From: Roseibium sp. MMSF_3412
GTDB lineage: Bacteria > Pseudomonadota > Alphaproteobacteria > Rhizobiales > Stappiaceae
Reading direction: 5' to 3'
Length of the DNA: 64,000 bases
Assembly (NCBI RefSeq): GCF_030733265.1
Contig: NZ_JASHJI010000002.1
Location: 248,001-312,000, forward strand
A program made the position numbers and the translations under genes. Positions within the stretch are counted from its first letter, which is position 1, and every line of letters begins with the position of its first letter. The notes beneath the pieces were generated by a model. That model was not told the DNA's origin, did no database searches, and saw only the letters and a program-made list of their open reading frames with translations. This document shows positions 42,302-51,863 of the stretch, piece after piece.

Positions 42302-43300
42302 TTGGAAAAAAGAATCGGCAAGATACGGGATGTTGCGCGGGAAACGGGGCTTTCGATCGCCACCATTTCCAGGGTGATGAACGGATCTGCGAAGGTCACC
42401 GAGGAAACCCGCCAACGCGTTGAGGCTGCGTGCAAAAAACTGAACTACTTTCCGAATGCAGCGGCCCGCTCGCTTTCGACGAACAAGACCAAAACGATCG
42501 CCACCATCATTCCGAACATCGAATATTCGATTTACGCAAAGTTCATATCGGCGATCGAACAGACACTGTCGGAAAGGCAGTATTCGCTTGTTCTTGCGAT
42601 TTCCAACGGTGACGAGGAGATGGAAGTCAAGGAGGCCCGCAAGCTCCTCGGGATGGGATCCGAAGCGTTCATTCTAAGCGGCGCGCAGCATAGCCAGGAG
42701 CTTTACGAGCTGCTTGAGGGCAGAAACATCCCATACGTGTTCACGTCCATTTGGGACCCTGCGCTTTCCACACCCATGATCGGCTACGACAATGCCGGGC
42801 TCGCCCGCGCGGCGTTGACCTATCTGAAGTCGAAGGGACACTCGAAGATTGCCGTCGTCCACGGCCCCGCAGGGTCGAGCGACAGGATCTCGGCACGCGT
42901 GGCAGGCGCACGCAAGGCCTGCGACGACACGATGACCGTCTCCTTCATGGAGACCAGCCTCGACGCCTCCGGTGGCAAACAGGCCGTTCAGAAACTTCTG
43001 GAACAGGACACGGACGTCACCGCGATCCTGTGCCTGAGTGACGTGTTGGCACTCGGTGCCTATTTCGGTCTTGCCGCCGCGGGCCTTTCCATCCCCGGGG
43101 ACATATCGGTGATGGGCTTCGACAATCTGGACTGGTCGACCGAAATCGTGCCTCCGCTGACGACCACAAATCTGCCTGCCCGGAAAATGGGACGCTCGGT
43201 TGCGCTCCAGCTCATGGATCTGCTGGATACGAACACGGGGCTTCAATCGACCCTGCTCGACGGGCAGATCATAGAAAGGGGTTCCGTTCTGGAGGTGTGA
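42302..43300 (+). CDS. LacI-family transcriptional regulator
   Basis: About 332 residues. LacI helix-turn-helix IRDVARETGLSIATISRVMNGSAKVTEETRQRV with hinge KKLNYFPNAAARSLSTNKT, then a periplasmic-binding-like ligand domain. Start is uncertain: I favour the TTG at 42302 with GGGGTGGA upstream, which gives the usual short lead into the helix-turn-helix; GTG at 42290 is close, and ATG at 42222 lies inside operator O2. It should repress itself and the divergent fusion enzyme/importer operon. Confidence 0.88.
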   Translation: MEKRIGKIRDVARETGLSIATISRVMNGSAKVTEETRQRVEAACKKLNYFPNAAARSLSTNKTKTIATIIPNIEYSIYAKFISAIEQTLSERQYSLVLAISNGDEEMEVKEARKLLGMGSEAFILSGAQHSQELYELLEGRNIPYVFTSIWDPALSTPMIGYDNAGLARAALTYLKSKGHSKIAVVHGPAGSSDRISARVAGARKACDDTMTVSFMETSLDASGGKQAVQKLLEQDTDVTAILCLSDVLALGAYFGLAAAGLSIPGDISVMGFDNLDWSTEIVPPLTTTNLPARKMGRSVALQLMDLLDTNTGLQSTLLDGQIIERGSVLEV

Positions 43301-43393
43301 TGCATAAAGTCTGGTTGCATTCATCCACGCAGCCGGCACATTAATCCGCACACGTATCTGAAACGCCCTCCGGAATTTCGAGACTTTCCTGAA

Positions 43394-43936
43394 ATGAGTA
43401 TTCGCACCGCAACTCCAGCCGACGGCGAAACCCTCGCTGAAATCTATGCGCCCTATGTCAGGGATACCTTCATTTCCTTCGAGACGGATTGCCCGACGGC
43501 TGAGGAAATGGCCCGCCGGACTGCGACAACTTTGGAGGCATTCCCGTGGCTGGTTTTTGAGGAAGACGGGGAGATTCTCGGATATGCCTATGCCGGGAAA
43601 CACCGGCAGCGCGCGGCCTATCAATGGTCCTGTGACGTGACCATTTACCTGGCTCCGCGCGCGCAGCGCCGTGGCATCGGGCGCCGTCTTTACAAGGCTC
43701 TGTTCGACATCCTCGTTCGGCAGGGATTTACCGCCGCCTATGCCGGCATAACACTCCCGAACGAAGCCAGCGTCGGCATTCATGAAGCCATGGGTTTCCG
43801 TCCGGTCGGCGTCTATCGCGGCGTCGGTTTCAAGAACGGTCGGTGGTGCGACGTCGGCTGGTGGCATCTCGTCCTGCAGGAACCGGCAACCCCGCCTGAG
43901 GATCCGATCCCGTTTCCCGACCTCGGCAGCATCTGA
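43394..43936 (+). CDS. GNAT N-acetyltransferase (phosphinothricin acetyltransferase-like)
   Basis: 180-residue acetyl-CoA-dependent transferase. The acetyl-CoA loop is APRAQRRGIGRRLYKALF (about 92-109), and the end GFRPVGVYRGVGFKNGRWCDVGWWHLVL matches the Pat/Bar and L-amino-acid N-acyltransferase group, which acetylates phosphinothricin, methionine sulfoximine or sulfone. A 93-bp gap separates it from the LacI gene. Link to the betaine module is uncertain. Confidence 0.9.
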   Translation: MSIRTATPADGETLAEIYAPYVRDTFISFETDCPTAEEMARRTATTLEAFPWLVFEEDGEILGYAYAGKHRQRAAYQWSCDVTIYLAPRAQRRGIGRRLYKALFDILVRQGFTAAYAGITLPNEASVGIHEAMGFRPVGVYRGVGFKNGRWCDVGWWHLVLQEPATPPEDPIPFPDLGSI

Positions 43937-44449
43937 CGTAAACATGTCTGTGATGATTGCGACCGCACATCGAGTGACCCGGGAGCCCGTCTTCAATCGG
44001 ATACAGTCAGGACAACTCCGTTGGCCACTAACTTCCTAAAGTAAAAGCAAAATCACCAGTTTTTTTCTGAAAACCCGCTGGCCGGAAAGGCGCGATTGCG
44101 CGCAATTTCGGATACATTTCGAGACATCGGGAATTGCCGTTCAACCGTTGAACGCCGTTGTGAACGCGAAGTCACCTGAAACCCAAACCGATCGACCGCA
44201 GATCAATCCGCGCCAAGGCACCTGTTTTCCTGCCGTTACGACACCTTTCCGCAACCGCAGAGCGTTTTCCAGATACCCCTTGACTCCGTTAGGCCGGAGC
44301 GGTCTGTTACCGGTCAGGATAGCGCAGCTTGGGTTGCATTCTGCTTCACTCCAGCAGGTGCGGCTGCGCAAACGTCCTTAAGAGCTAGCTGGGGATCGCA
44401 ATAAGATCGCGCCGGACAACCGGCCCCGGTTCAAACAAAGGGGAACATT
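43937..44449. promoter_or_regulatory. 513-bp intergenic region upstream of the peptide-importer operon
   Basis: No credible gene; two short opposing frames near 44141-44381 lack ribosome sites and family features. The dyad GTTCAACCGTTGAAC (44139-44153) is a possible operator. AAGGGGAACATT directly precedes the binding-protein ATG at 44450. Promoter hexamers are not clear. Confidence 0.4.
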
Positions 44450-46036
44450 ATGACAAAAACATTCTTGAAGCTGACCGCTGCAAGCCTGGCGCTTTGCGCC
44501 GGCCTCAGCGCTGCAAATGCAGAAACACTTCGCTGGGCGCGCGCAGGCGACTCGCTGACGCTTGATCCGCATGCCCAGAACGAAGGTCCGACCCACGCCC
44601 TTGCGCACCAGATGTACGAGCCGCTCCTGCAACGGGACATGGAAGCAAAGATCATCCCGGCACTCGCGACCAGCTGGGAACCGACCGAAGACCCGAACGT
44701 CTGGGAATTCAAGCTGCGCGAAGGCGTCAAGTTCCATGGCGGTCAGGACTTCACCGCCGATGATGTCGTCTTCTCGCTCAAGCGTGCGATGATGCCGACA
44801 TCCGCGATGAAAGAGCTGCTGGCGTCCGTCAAAGACGTGCGCAAGGTTGACGACCTCACGGTTCAGATCGAGACCACTGGTCCGAACCCGCTGCTGCCGA
44901 ACAACCTGACCAACCTCTTCATCATGGATGCGGACTGGACGCTCGAAAACGGTTGCGAAGCACCGCAGGATATTGCCAATGGCGGCGACAATCCGTGTGT
45001 GCGCTCCGTCAACGGCACGGGAGCGTTCGTTCTGGACAGCCGCAAGCAGGACTCCAAGACGGTCCTGAAACAGAACGAAAACTACTGGGGCAAGGGTGAA
45101 TTCCCGATGGAAGTCACCGAAATCATCTACACGCCTATCCAGGAAGGCGCGACCCGCGTCGCCGCACTCCTGTCCGGTGAGGTTGATCTCATTCAGGACG
45201 TCCCTGTGCAGGACCTGGCCCGCGTTGGTGAAACCGATGGCCTCAAGCTGAACACGGCGCCGCAGAACCGGACGATCTTCTTCGGCATGAATCTCGGCGC
45301 CGATGACCTGACAAGCGACACCGTCGACGGTAAGAACCCGCTCGCCGACAAGCGTGTCCGCGAGGCGATGAACATTGCCATCAACCGCGACGCCATCAAG
45401 AAGGTCGTGATGCGCGAACAGTCCGCACCGACCGGCGTGATCATGCCTCCGTTCGTTAACGGCTGGACCGAGGCGCTCGACGCCTATCCGGAATACGACG
45501 TCGCCAAGGCAAAGGCCCTTATGGAAGAAGCCGGCTACGGCGATGGTTTCGGGCTGACGCTGAATTGCCCGAACGACCGCTACATCAATGATGAGGCGAT
45601 CTGTCAGGCCGCCGTCGGCATGCTCGGCCAGATCGGTATCAAGGTGAACCTTGACGCCAAGCCGAAAGCGCAGCACTTCCCGCTGATCACGAACAGGGAA
45701 ACCGACTTCTACATGCTCGGCTGGGGTGTTCCGACCTTTGACTCGGAGTACATCTTCAACTTCCTGGTCCACACGACCGACGACAAGTACGGTTCGTGGA
45801 ACGGAACCGGTTTCTCCAATGCCGACATCGATGCCAAGATCAAAAGCCTGGCCTCGGAAACGGATGCGGAAGTACGCAACGCCACGATCGGCGAAATCTG
45901 GGATACGGCGAAGGCGGAAACCCTCTACCTGCCCATCCATAACCAGGTTCTGAACTGGGGCATGAAGGACAACGTTGACTTCCCGGTGCAGCCGGAAGAC
46001 CAGCCGCACTTCAAGTTCCTGACCTTCAAGAAGTAA
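44450..46036 (+). CDS. Oligopeptide/dipeptide-type ABC transporter substrate-binding protein (DppA family)
   Basis: 528-residue periplasmic family 5 binding protein. Sec signal peptide MTKTFLKLTAASLALCAGLSAANAE, then the family patterns LRWARAGDSLTLDPH, MYEPLLQRD, LATSWEPTEDPNVWEFKLREGVKFHGGQDFTADDVVFSLKRAM. First gene of a complete five-gene importer. Relatives bind di- and oligopeptides, glutathione, nickel chelates or opines; ligand not determinable. Confidence 0.94.
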   Translation: MTKTFLKLTAASLALCAGLSAANAETLRWARAGDSLTLDPHAQNEGPTHALAHQMYEPLLQRDMEAKIIPALATSWEPTEDPNVWEFKLREGVKFHGGQDFTADDVVFSLKRAMMPTSAMKELLASVKDVRKVDDLTVQIETTGPNPLLPNNLTNLFIMDADWTLENGCEAPQDIANGGDNPCVRSVNGTGAFVLDSRKQDSKTVLKQNENYWGKGEFPMEVTEIIYTPIQEGATRVAALLSGEVDLIQDVPVQDLARVGETDGLKLNTAPQNRTIFFGMNLGADDLTSDTVDGKNPLADKRVREAMNIAINRDAIKKVVMREQSAPTGVIMPPFVNGWTEALDAYPEYDVAKAKALMEEAGYGDGFGLTLNCPNDRYINDEAICQAAVGMLGQIGIKVNLDAKPKAQHFPLITNRETDFYMLGWGVPTFDSEYIFNFLVHTTDDKYGSWNGTGFSNADIDAKIKSLASETDAEVRNATIGEIWDTAKAETLYLPIHNQVLNWGMKDNVDFPVQPEDQPHFKFLTFKK

Positions 46037-46049
46037 GTCTTGAACACAG

Positions 46050-46093
46050 GCCACCGTGCCTGCTGCCTTGGCAGCGGGCACGGTGGCTGTTTT
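46050..46093 (+). terminator. Rho-independent-like hairpin after the binding-protein gene
   Basis: GCCACCGTGCC and GGCACGGTGGC arms with an inner GCTGCC-TT-GGCAGC stem (46050-46087), followed by TGTTTT (46088-46093). A strong terminator or attenuator; partial read-through to the permease genes from 46282 is expected because no separate promoter is obvious. Confidence 0.75.
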
Positions 46094-46281
46094 GATTAAA
46101 ACTGCGCGGGCTCCGGTACAAGGGCGCATGCCGGCCAGATGATCCGCGACGAGGGGCAGTGCCGCTGCTTGAGGCAGAAAGTGCAAGAACCGCAGGGTTC
46201 TCCGGACGGAGCGAGAACCGTCAGGACAGGACCTGAAGGCTGAAGCCGCGGACGCACCGGGTTGTGATTGGCGTTTAGAAA

Positions 46282-47253
46282 ATGCTTGCTTTCATCATAC
46301 GACGCCTGGGACAGGCCTTGCTTGTCCTGATGGCAGTTGGTTTCATTTCTTTCGCCATGTTCAAGTTCATGGGCGACCCGGTCGAGAACATGCTGGGGCA
46401 GGAAGCGACCCTGGCCGACAAGGCCGAACTGGAAGAGCGGCTCGGCTTGAACGATCCGATAATCGTCCAGTATTTCCGTTTTTTGGAGCGTGCGCTTTCC
46501 GGAGACTTCGGCGTGTCTTACCGCGCGGGACTTCCGGTTGGAGAGCTCATCCTCGACCGGCTGCCGGCAACGCTTGAACTTGCGCTCCTGTCCGGCGTGA
46601 TCGCCATATCCCTCGGATTTGTGCTGGGTGTCTACACGGCGATCCGGCGGGACGGAATTGCGGCCCATTTCATCATGACGGCGTCCCTTGTCGGCGTGTC
46701 CCTGCCGACATTCCTGATCGGCGTTTTCCTGATCTGGCTGTTTGCGGTCAATCTCGGCTGGCTTCCCGCATTCGGGCGCGGCGAAACACGAAGTCTGTTT
46801 GGCGTTGATTTGGCCATCCTGACCTGGAACGGCTTCAAGTCGATGATCCTGCCCGCAGTCACGCTCGGGCTTTACCAGATGACCTTGATCATGCGTCTCG
46901 TGCGATCGGAAATGCTCGAGGTCTTGAGAACGGACTATATCCGCTTTGCCCGGGCCCGCGGGCTCAGCCAGAAAACAGTCAATTTCGGCCACGCCATGAA
47001 GAACACGCTCGTTCCCGTCATCACGGTGACCGGCCTGCAATTCGGATCGATCGTCGCCTTCGCGATCATCACCGAAAGCGTGTTCCAGTGGCCCGGTGTC
47101 GGGCTCCTGTTCATCAACGCCGTAAGCTTCGTCGACATTCCGGTCATGTCGGCCTACCTGCTTCTCGTCGCCGTGATCTTCGTGACCATCAACCTGATCG
47201 TCGATCTGCTCTACTTCACGATCGATCCGCGCCTGAGCGTGAGCAAGAACTGA
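46282..47253 (+). CDS. Peptide ABC transporter permease (DppB-like)
   Basis: 323-residue inner-membrane permease. FIIRRLGQALLVLMAVGFISFAMFKFMGDPV at the N-terminus, AELEERLGLNDPIIVQYFRFLERALSGDFGVSYR, and the coupling loop DYIRFARARGLSQKTVNFGHAMKNTLVPVITVTGLQFG are typical of DppB. Six helices. Follows a 245-bp gap containing the hairpin. Confidence 0.94.
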   Translation: MLAFIIRRLGQALLVLMAVGFISFAMFKFMGDPVENMLGQEATLADKAELEERLGLNDPIIVQYFRFLERALSGDFGVSYRAGLPVGELILDRLPATLELALLSGVIAISLGFVLGVYTAIRRDGIAAHFIMTASLVGVSLPTFLIGVFLIWLFAVNLGWLPAFGRGETRSLFGVDLAILTWNGFKSMILPAVTLGLYQMTLIMRLVRSEMLEVLRTDYIRFARARGLSQKTVNFGHAMKNTLVPVITVTGLQFGSIVAFAIITESVFQWPGVGLLFINAVSFVDIPVMSAYLLLVAVIFVTINLIVDLLYFTIDPRLSVSKN

Positions 47254-47266
47254 GGACAAGACGCTC

Positions 47267-48241
47267 ATGGACATTCAGACCCCAAAAGGAGCCTCGGCTC
47301 GGCCCGAATTCAAGGAAGCGGTGACCACATCCACGTGGCAGCGCTGGATGAACTCCGACATTTGGCATTCCTACAAATCCTCACCGGTCATCATCATCTC
47401 GTCGCTGACCTTCTTGCTGCTCGTGCTGGGTGCGGTGCTTTCCCCGCTGATCTCGCCCTATACGCCCTTCGACCCGGCCAGTCTCAACCTGATGAACGGT
47501 TTCACCAAGCCGATGTCGGCGAACGAGTTCACCGGCGACTATTTTCTCCTGGGCACCGACGACCAGGGCCGTGACGTATTGTCGACCATCCTGTTCGGCC
47601 TGCGCATTTCCCTGTTCGTCGGGGTTGTCGCCGTCCTTTTCGCGATGACCCTCGGCGTGGTTCTCGGTCTCCTGTCGGGCTATGCCGGCGGTTGGCTGGA
47701 CGGCATCATCATGCGCATTGCCGACATCCAGATGACGTTCCCGTCCATCATGGTCGCCATGCTGCTCTACGGGATCGGCAAGGGCCTGATCCCCCCGGAT
47801 CTCAGAGACGAGATGGCGATCTGGGTGCTTATCATCTCCATCGGGCTGTCTGAATGGGTCCAGTTTGCACGGACCGTGCGCGGCGCGACCATGGTCGAGC
47901 GCCAGAAGGAATATGTGCAGGCCGGCAATCTGATCGGACTAACCCGCTGGAGCATCATGCTCCGTCACATTCTGCCGAACGTGACCGGCCCGATACTCGT
48001 GATCGCCACGATCAGTCTTGCGCTTGCGATCATCGCGGAAGCGACGCTGAGTTTCCTTGGCGTGGGCGCACCCAAGACAGAACCGTCCCTCGGCACGCTG
48101 ATCAATGTTGGCCGTCAGTACATCCTGTCCGGCGAATGGTGGATCCTGCTGTTTCCCTCGCTCACCCTTCTGGCACTGGCTCTGTCCGTCAACCTCTTCG
48201 GCGACTGGCTGCGTGACATCCTGAACCCAAAACTGCGATAG
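47267..48241 (+). CDS. Peptide ABC transporter permease (DppC-like)
   Basis: 324-residue partner permease. It has the soluble N-terminal stretch of DppC proteins, the motif GDYFLLGTDDQGRDVLSTILFGLRISL, and the coupling loop EYVQAGNLIGLTRWSIMLRHILPNVTGPILV. Thirteen bases after the DppB-like stop. Confidence 0.94.
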   Translation: MDIQTPKGASARPEFKEAVTTSTWQRWMNSDIWHSYKSSPVIIISSLTFLLLVLGAVLSPLISPYTPFDPASLNLMNGFTKPMSANEFTGDYFLLGTDDQGRDVLSTILFGLRISLFVGVVAVLFAMTLGVVLGLLSGYAGGWLDGIIMRIADIQMTFPSIMVAMLLYGIGKGLIPPDLRDEMAIWVLIISIGLSEWVQFARTVRGATMVERQKEYVQAGNLIGLTRWSIMLRHILPNVTGPILVIATISLALAIIAEATLSFLGVGAPKTEPSLGTLINVGRQYILSGEWWILLFPSLTLLALALSVNLFGDWLRDILNPKLR

Positions 48242-48245
48242 ACCT

Positions 48246-49256
48246 GTGTCCGATACTCCCCTTCTCAAAGTTTCAGATCTCATTGTCGAGTTTCCGACCC
48301 GAAGCGGAATGCTCCGCCCCGTGGACCGGGTCGGGTTTGAAGTCCGCGCCGGCGAAATTCTCGGCCTTGTCGGTGAGTCCGGCGCAGGTAAATCCATGTG
48401 CGGATCGGCGATCATCGGCCTGATCGACCGCCCTGGACGCATCAGCGGCGGTGAAATCGCGCTCGACGGCGAACGCATCGACAATCTTCCCGAAGACCGC
48501 CTGCGCCGGATCCGCGGCAAACGCATCGCGATGGTGTTTCAGGATCCGCTGACAAGTCTCAACCCGCTCATGACCGTTGGACAACAGCTGATCCAGACGA
48601 TCCGCACGCATCTTCCGGTGTCATCGGGCGAAGCCCGCGATCGTGCCATCGCACTGCTTGAGGAAGTTGGAATACCGGCGGCCGCGACGCGCATCGACGC
48701 CTATCCGCACCAGTTCTCCGGAGGCATGCGCCAGCGCGTCGTCATTTCCCTTGCGCTTGCAGCAGAGCCGGAACTGATCATCGCCGACGAACCGACCACC
48801 GCGCTCGATGTGTCGGTCCAGGCGCAAATCATGGCCTTGCTCAAAAAGCTCTGCCGGGAGCGCGGCACGGCCGTCATCCTGATCACTCACGACATGGGCG
48901 TCATTGCGGAATCGACGGATCGTGTCGCGGTTCTCTATGCCGGACGGATTGCCGAAATCGGCCCGACGCGCAATGTGTTGAGCACCCCGTCGCACCCCTA
49001 TACCAAGGGGCTGATGGCCTCCACTCCCTCGACGACAGGCACCATGCACGCGCTCAGCCAGATCCCCGGATCGATGCCGAACCTGCGCGCGATCCCGAAG
49101 GGCTGCGCCTTCAATCCCCGGTGCGAAAAAGCCTTCTCCGTGTGCTTCAAGGACATTCCGATCCTTGAGCCGGTCGATGGCAGCGAGGTCGCCTGCTGGC
49201 TCTATGACCCGGCCGTCAATCCAGAAACAAAAGAGATTTCCGGAGTCTCCGAATGA
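48246..49256 (+). CDS. Peptide ABC transporter ATP-binding protein (DppD-like)
   Basis: 336-residue ATPase with Walker A GESGAGKS, Q-loop VFQDPLTSLNPLMTVGQQL, signature FSGGMRQR, Walker B LIIADEPTTALDV and H-loop THD, and the C-terminal oligopeptide/dipeptide signature (PKGCAFNPRCEKAFSVC) with cysteines that bind an iron-sulfur cluster in some relatives. GTG start, four bases after the DppC-like stop. Confidence 0.94.
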   Translation: MSDTPLLKVSDLIVEFPTRSGMLRPVDRVGFEVRAGEILGLVGESGAGKSMCGSAIIGLIDRPGRISGGEIALDGERIDNLPEDRLRRIRGKRIAMVFQDPLTSLNPLMTVGQQLIQTIRTHLPVSSGEARDRAIALLEEVGIPAAATRIDAYPHQFSGGMRQRVVISLALAAEPELIIADEPTTALDVSVQAQIMALLKKLCRERGTAVILITHDMGVIAESTDRVAVLYAGRIAEIGPTRNVLSTPSHPYTKGLMASTPSTTGTMHALSQIPGSMPNLRAIPKGCAFNPRCEKAFSVCFKDIPILEPVDGSEVACWLYDPAVNPETKEISGVSE

Positions 49257-50248
49257 CCGGTGAAACACCCTTGATCAGCGCGCGGCAGCTTGGCGCGGTT
49301 TTTGACGTGTCCAAACCCTGGCTCAACAGGATGCTCGCGCTTGAAGCCAAGCAATATCTAACGGCTGTCGACATGGTCGACATCGACATCCCCAAAGGCA
49401 AAACCTTCGCGCTCGTGGGCGAGAGCGGGTCGGGAAAATCGACCATCGGACGCATGATCGTCGGTCTGCAGAAGCCGACAAGCGGCCAGGTCCTGATCGA
49501 CGGCGAAGACTTTTTCGCCATCTCCAGCGAAAAGAAGAAAATGGCGATGCGCCGGCGCATCCAGATGATCTTCCAGAGCCCATATGCATCGCTGAACCCG
49601 CGCTGGCGCGTGCGGCATATCATCGGCGAACCGATCCGTGCCTTCGACCTGCTGCCCGCATCGGAAGTGGACGGACGTGTCGCGGAACTGCTCGATCAGG
49701 TCGGCCTCGCAAAGTCGGATGGTGAAAAGTTTCCGCACGAGTTTTCCGGCGGCCAGCGTCAGCGTATTGCGATCGCCCGCGCCCTCGCCTCCAATCCGGA
49801 ATTCATTGTGTGCGACGAACCGACATCGGCACTTGATGTCTCTGTCCAGAGCCAGGTGCTGAACCTGATGAAATCCCTGCAGCGCGAACTTGGTCTCACC
49901 TACCTGTTCATCAGCCACGATCTCTCTGTCATCCGCTACATGGCGGACGAAATCGGCGTTCTTTATCTCGGGCGGCTCGTCGAGGTGGCCGACAGGGACA
50001 CGCTTTTTGACAAGCCCCGTCACCCCTATACGCGCATGCTCATGGACGCGGCTCCGCATATCGACGCGTTCGGCCGCACCGCCGAGATCGTCAAGGGCGA
50101 GATCCCGGACCCGATCAACAAGCCGAGCGGCTGCAGTTTCCATCCAAGGTGCACGCTGACGGAAGAAATCTGCCGCCGGGACCGGCCGGAAGTCAGGGAA
50201 TTCGGCACGGAAAAGGCAAGGGTCGCCTGCCACCTGTGCGCCGACTAG
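49253..50248 (+). CDS. Peptide ABC transporter ATP-binding protein (DppF-like)
   Basis: 331-residue second ATPase of the importer. Walker A GESGSGKST, Q-loop IFQSPYASLNPRW, signature FSGGQRQR, Walker B FIVCDEPTSALDV and H-loop SHD. It ends with the PSGCSFHPRCTLTEEIC signature. ATGA overlap with the first ATPase gene. Last gene of the operon. Confidence 0.94.
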   Translation: MTGETPLISARQLGAVFDVSKPWLNRMLALEAKQYLTAVDMVDIDIPKGKTFALVGESGSGKSTIGRMIVGLQKPTSGQVLIDGEDFFAISSEKKKMAMRRRIQMIFQSPYASLNPRWRVRHIIGEPIRAFDLLPASEVDGRVAELLDQVGLAKSDGEKFPHEFSGGQRQRIAIARALASNPEFIVCDEPTSALDVSVQSQVLNLMKSLQRELGLTYLFISHDLSVIRYMADEIGVLYLGRLVEVADRDTLFDKPRHPYTRMLMDAAPHIDAFGRTAEIVKGEIPDPINKPSGCSFHPRCTLTEEICRRDRPEVREFGTEKARVACHLCAD

Positions 50249-50537
50249 GGCTTTTCCTAACCGCTTTGGATCATTTGCCCGCGGCCTTTTTCGCGCTGGC
50301 GAGACGGTTCCCCCGCCGCGGTGTTTCCCGCCACAAGGGTCGACCAACGAGGTTGGAACGAATGAGCACCGAAGTTTCTTGCAGCTCTTCCCCTTTCTGA
50401 GACACGCTTTAAAGCGAAGCCTCGAAGGACGGGTGCAAGACAAGGACATCTGCCGAGCTGAATGACGACCAGCGCCGGAACCATCTGGTCACCGGCGCGA
50501 ACACGAACGAAAGACGCGCCTCTCAGTGCCCAAAGAT
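50249..50537. other. Intergenic stretch rich in dyads between convergent operons
   Basis: No gene found. It holds a perfect 12-bp palindrome CGCTTTAAAGCG (50405-50416), a longer-range TCTTGCA/TGCAAGA pair around it and a GCCGG/CCGGC pair near 50472-50494. It may be a repetitive extragenic element or structured RNA, but nothing identifies a family. Confidence 0.35.
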
Positions 50538-50574
50538 CAGTGATCAGGCATATGGTCAAAACGCCTGATCACTG
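50538..50574. terminator. Bidirectional hairpin terminator candidate
   Basis: Perfect 12-bp inverted repeat CAGTGATCAGGC (50538-50549) and GCCTGATCACTG (50563-50574) around a 13-nt loop. It lies eight bases from the end of the convergent TRAP permease gene. Confidence 0.65.
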
Positions 50575-50581
50575 CCCATGC

Positions 50582-51862
50582 CTATTCGAACAGCGAAGGC
50601 AGGAACATGGAAATTGCCGGGACATAGGTAACCAGAAGCAGCGCGGCCAGCAGGGCGAGATAGAAGGGCCAGATCGACTTGAGCGCTTCCTCTATCCTGA
50701 TCTTGCCGACCGCGCACCCGACAAAGAGACAGGTTCCGACCGGCGGCGTACACAGGCCGAGACCCAGATTGACCAGGAGCATGATGCCGAACTGTACGGG
50801 GTCCATTCCGAGTTCGCGCGCGATGGGGAGAAAGATCGGCGTACAGATCAGGATCAGTGCGGCCATGTCCATAATCATGCCGAGCGCGAGCAGCATCAGA
50901 TTTATCATCAGCAGGATGACGATCTTCTGTTCCGAGATGCCGAGCAGGAAATCGCTGAGTTTGGTGGGCACCTGATAGAGCGCCAGAAGATAGGCGAACG
51001 AACTGGCGAACCCGATCAGGATCATCACCATGGCCGTCGTCCGCAGGGCCGAGGTGACGGAGACAACGAACTCGTTCCAGCCGAGCGTCCGGTAGGCCAC
51101 AGCTGTCAGCACCAGGGCATAGATCGCTCCGAAAGCACCGGACTCCGTCACGGTGAACACGCCTGACAGGACACCACCCACAATGATCACGGCCGTGATC
51201 AGCCCGGGGATCGCACCGACAGCCGTTTGAACGACCACGCTCCAGCCGGGAAAGGGCTCGGACCCGTAATTGTGCTTCAGGGCCACGAAATAGGCCGCAA
51301 CCGCGAGGCACAGGCACATCAGAATTCCGGGAATGACGCCCGCCAGAAACAGTTTGGAAATCGAGATGCCGCCGCCGGCTGCCACCACGAAGATGATCAT
51401 GTTGTGGCTGGGCGGAATGACGATCCCCGCGATGGAGGATGTCACCGTCACGTTGACTGCGTAGTCCGGCCGGTAGCCCTTTTCCTTCATCACCGGGATC
51501 AGCAGCGATCCCAGGGCGGAAATGTCGGCAATGGCCGATCCGGAGATTCCGCCAAAGAGCATGCTTGAGAAGATGTTGACCGAGGCAAGGCCGCCGCGGA
51601 CGTGACCGACCAGCGAAGATGCAAAGCGCACGAGACGGACGGCAATCCCGCCATGCAGCATCAGTTCCCCGGCGAATACGAAGAAGGGAATCGCGAGAAG
51701 CGAAAATGGCGTAATGCCCGAAATTGTGCGCTGAAACGTGATCAGCAGCGGAAATCCCTCGTACCAGAAGGCAGCAGCTGCGGAGATGCCCATTGCAAAG
51801 GCGACGGGGACGCCCAGTAGAACGCTGACGCCGAAAACGCCCAGCAGAATTGCAAGACCCAT
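50582..51862 (-). CDS. TRAP transporter large permease (DctM)
   Basis: 426-residue inner-membrane protein with about twelve hydrophobic segments. Standard DctM features: ISGITPFSLLAIPFFVFAGELM, SSMLFGGISGSAIADISALGSLLIP, PPSHNMI and the C-terminal LGLCTPPVGTCLFVGCAVGKI. Uses the sodium or proton gradient for uptake of the ligand captured by the DctP protein encoded upstream. One base after the DctQ stop. Confidence 0.94.
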   Translation of the reverse strand: MGLAILLGVFGVSVLLGVPVAFAMGISAAAAFWYEGFPLLITFQRTISGITPFSLLAIPFFVFAGELMLHGGIAVRLVRFASSLVGHVRGGLASVNIFSSMLFGGISGSAIADISALGSLLIPVMKEKGYRPDYAVNVTVTSSIAGIVIPPSHNMIIFVVAAGGGISISKLFLAGVIPGILMCLCLAVAAYFVALKHNYGSEPFPGWSVVVQTAVGAIPGLITAVIIVGGVLSGVFTVTESGAFGAIYALVLTAVAYRTLGWNEFVVSVTSALRTTAMVMILIGFASSFAYLLALYQVPTKLSDFLLGISEQKIVILLMINLMLLALGMIMDMAALILICTPIFLPIARELGMDPVQFGIMLLVNLGLGLCTPPVGTCLFVGCAVGKIRIEEALKSIWPFYLALLAALLLVTYVPAISMFLPSLFE

Positions 51863-51863
51863 C

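Noticed and set aside
44141..44381. Short opposing frames of 76-77 codons before the peptide importer
   Set aside because: No ribosome site, no family features, overlapping each other; treated as non-coding.
50462..51166. 234-codon plus-strand frame opposite the DctM gene
   Set aside because: Antisense shadow of a hydrophobic transporter gene; translation is Gln/His/Asp/Arg-rich with no domain.
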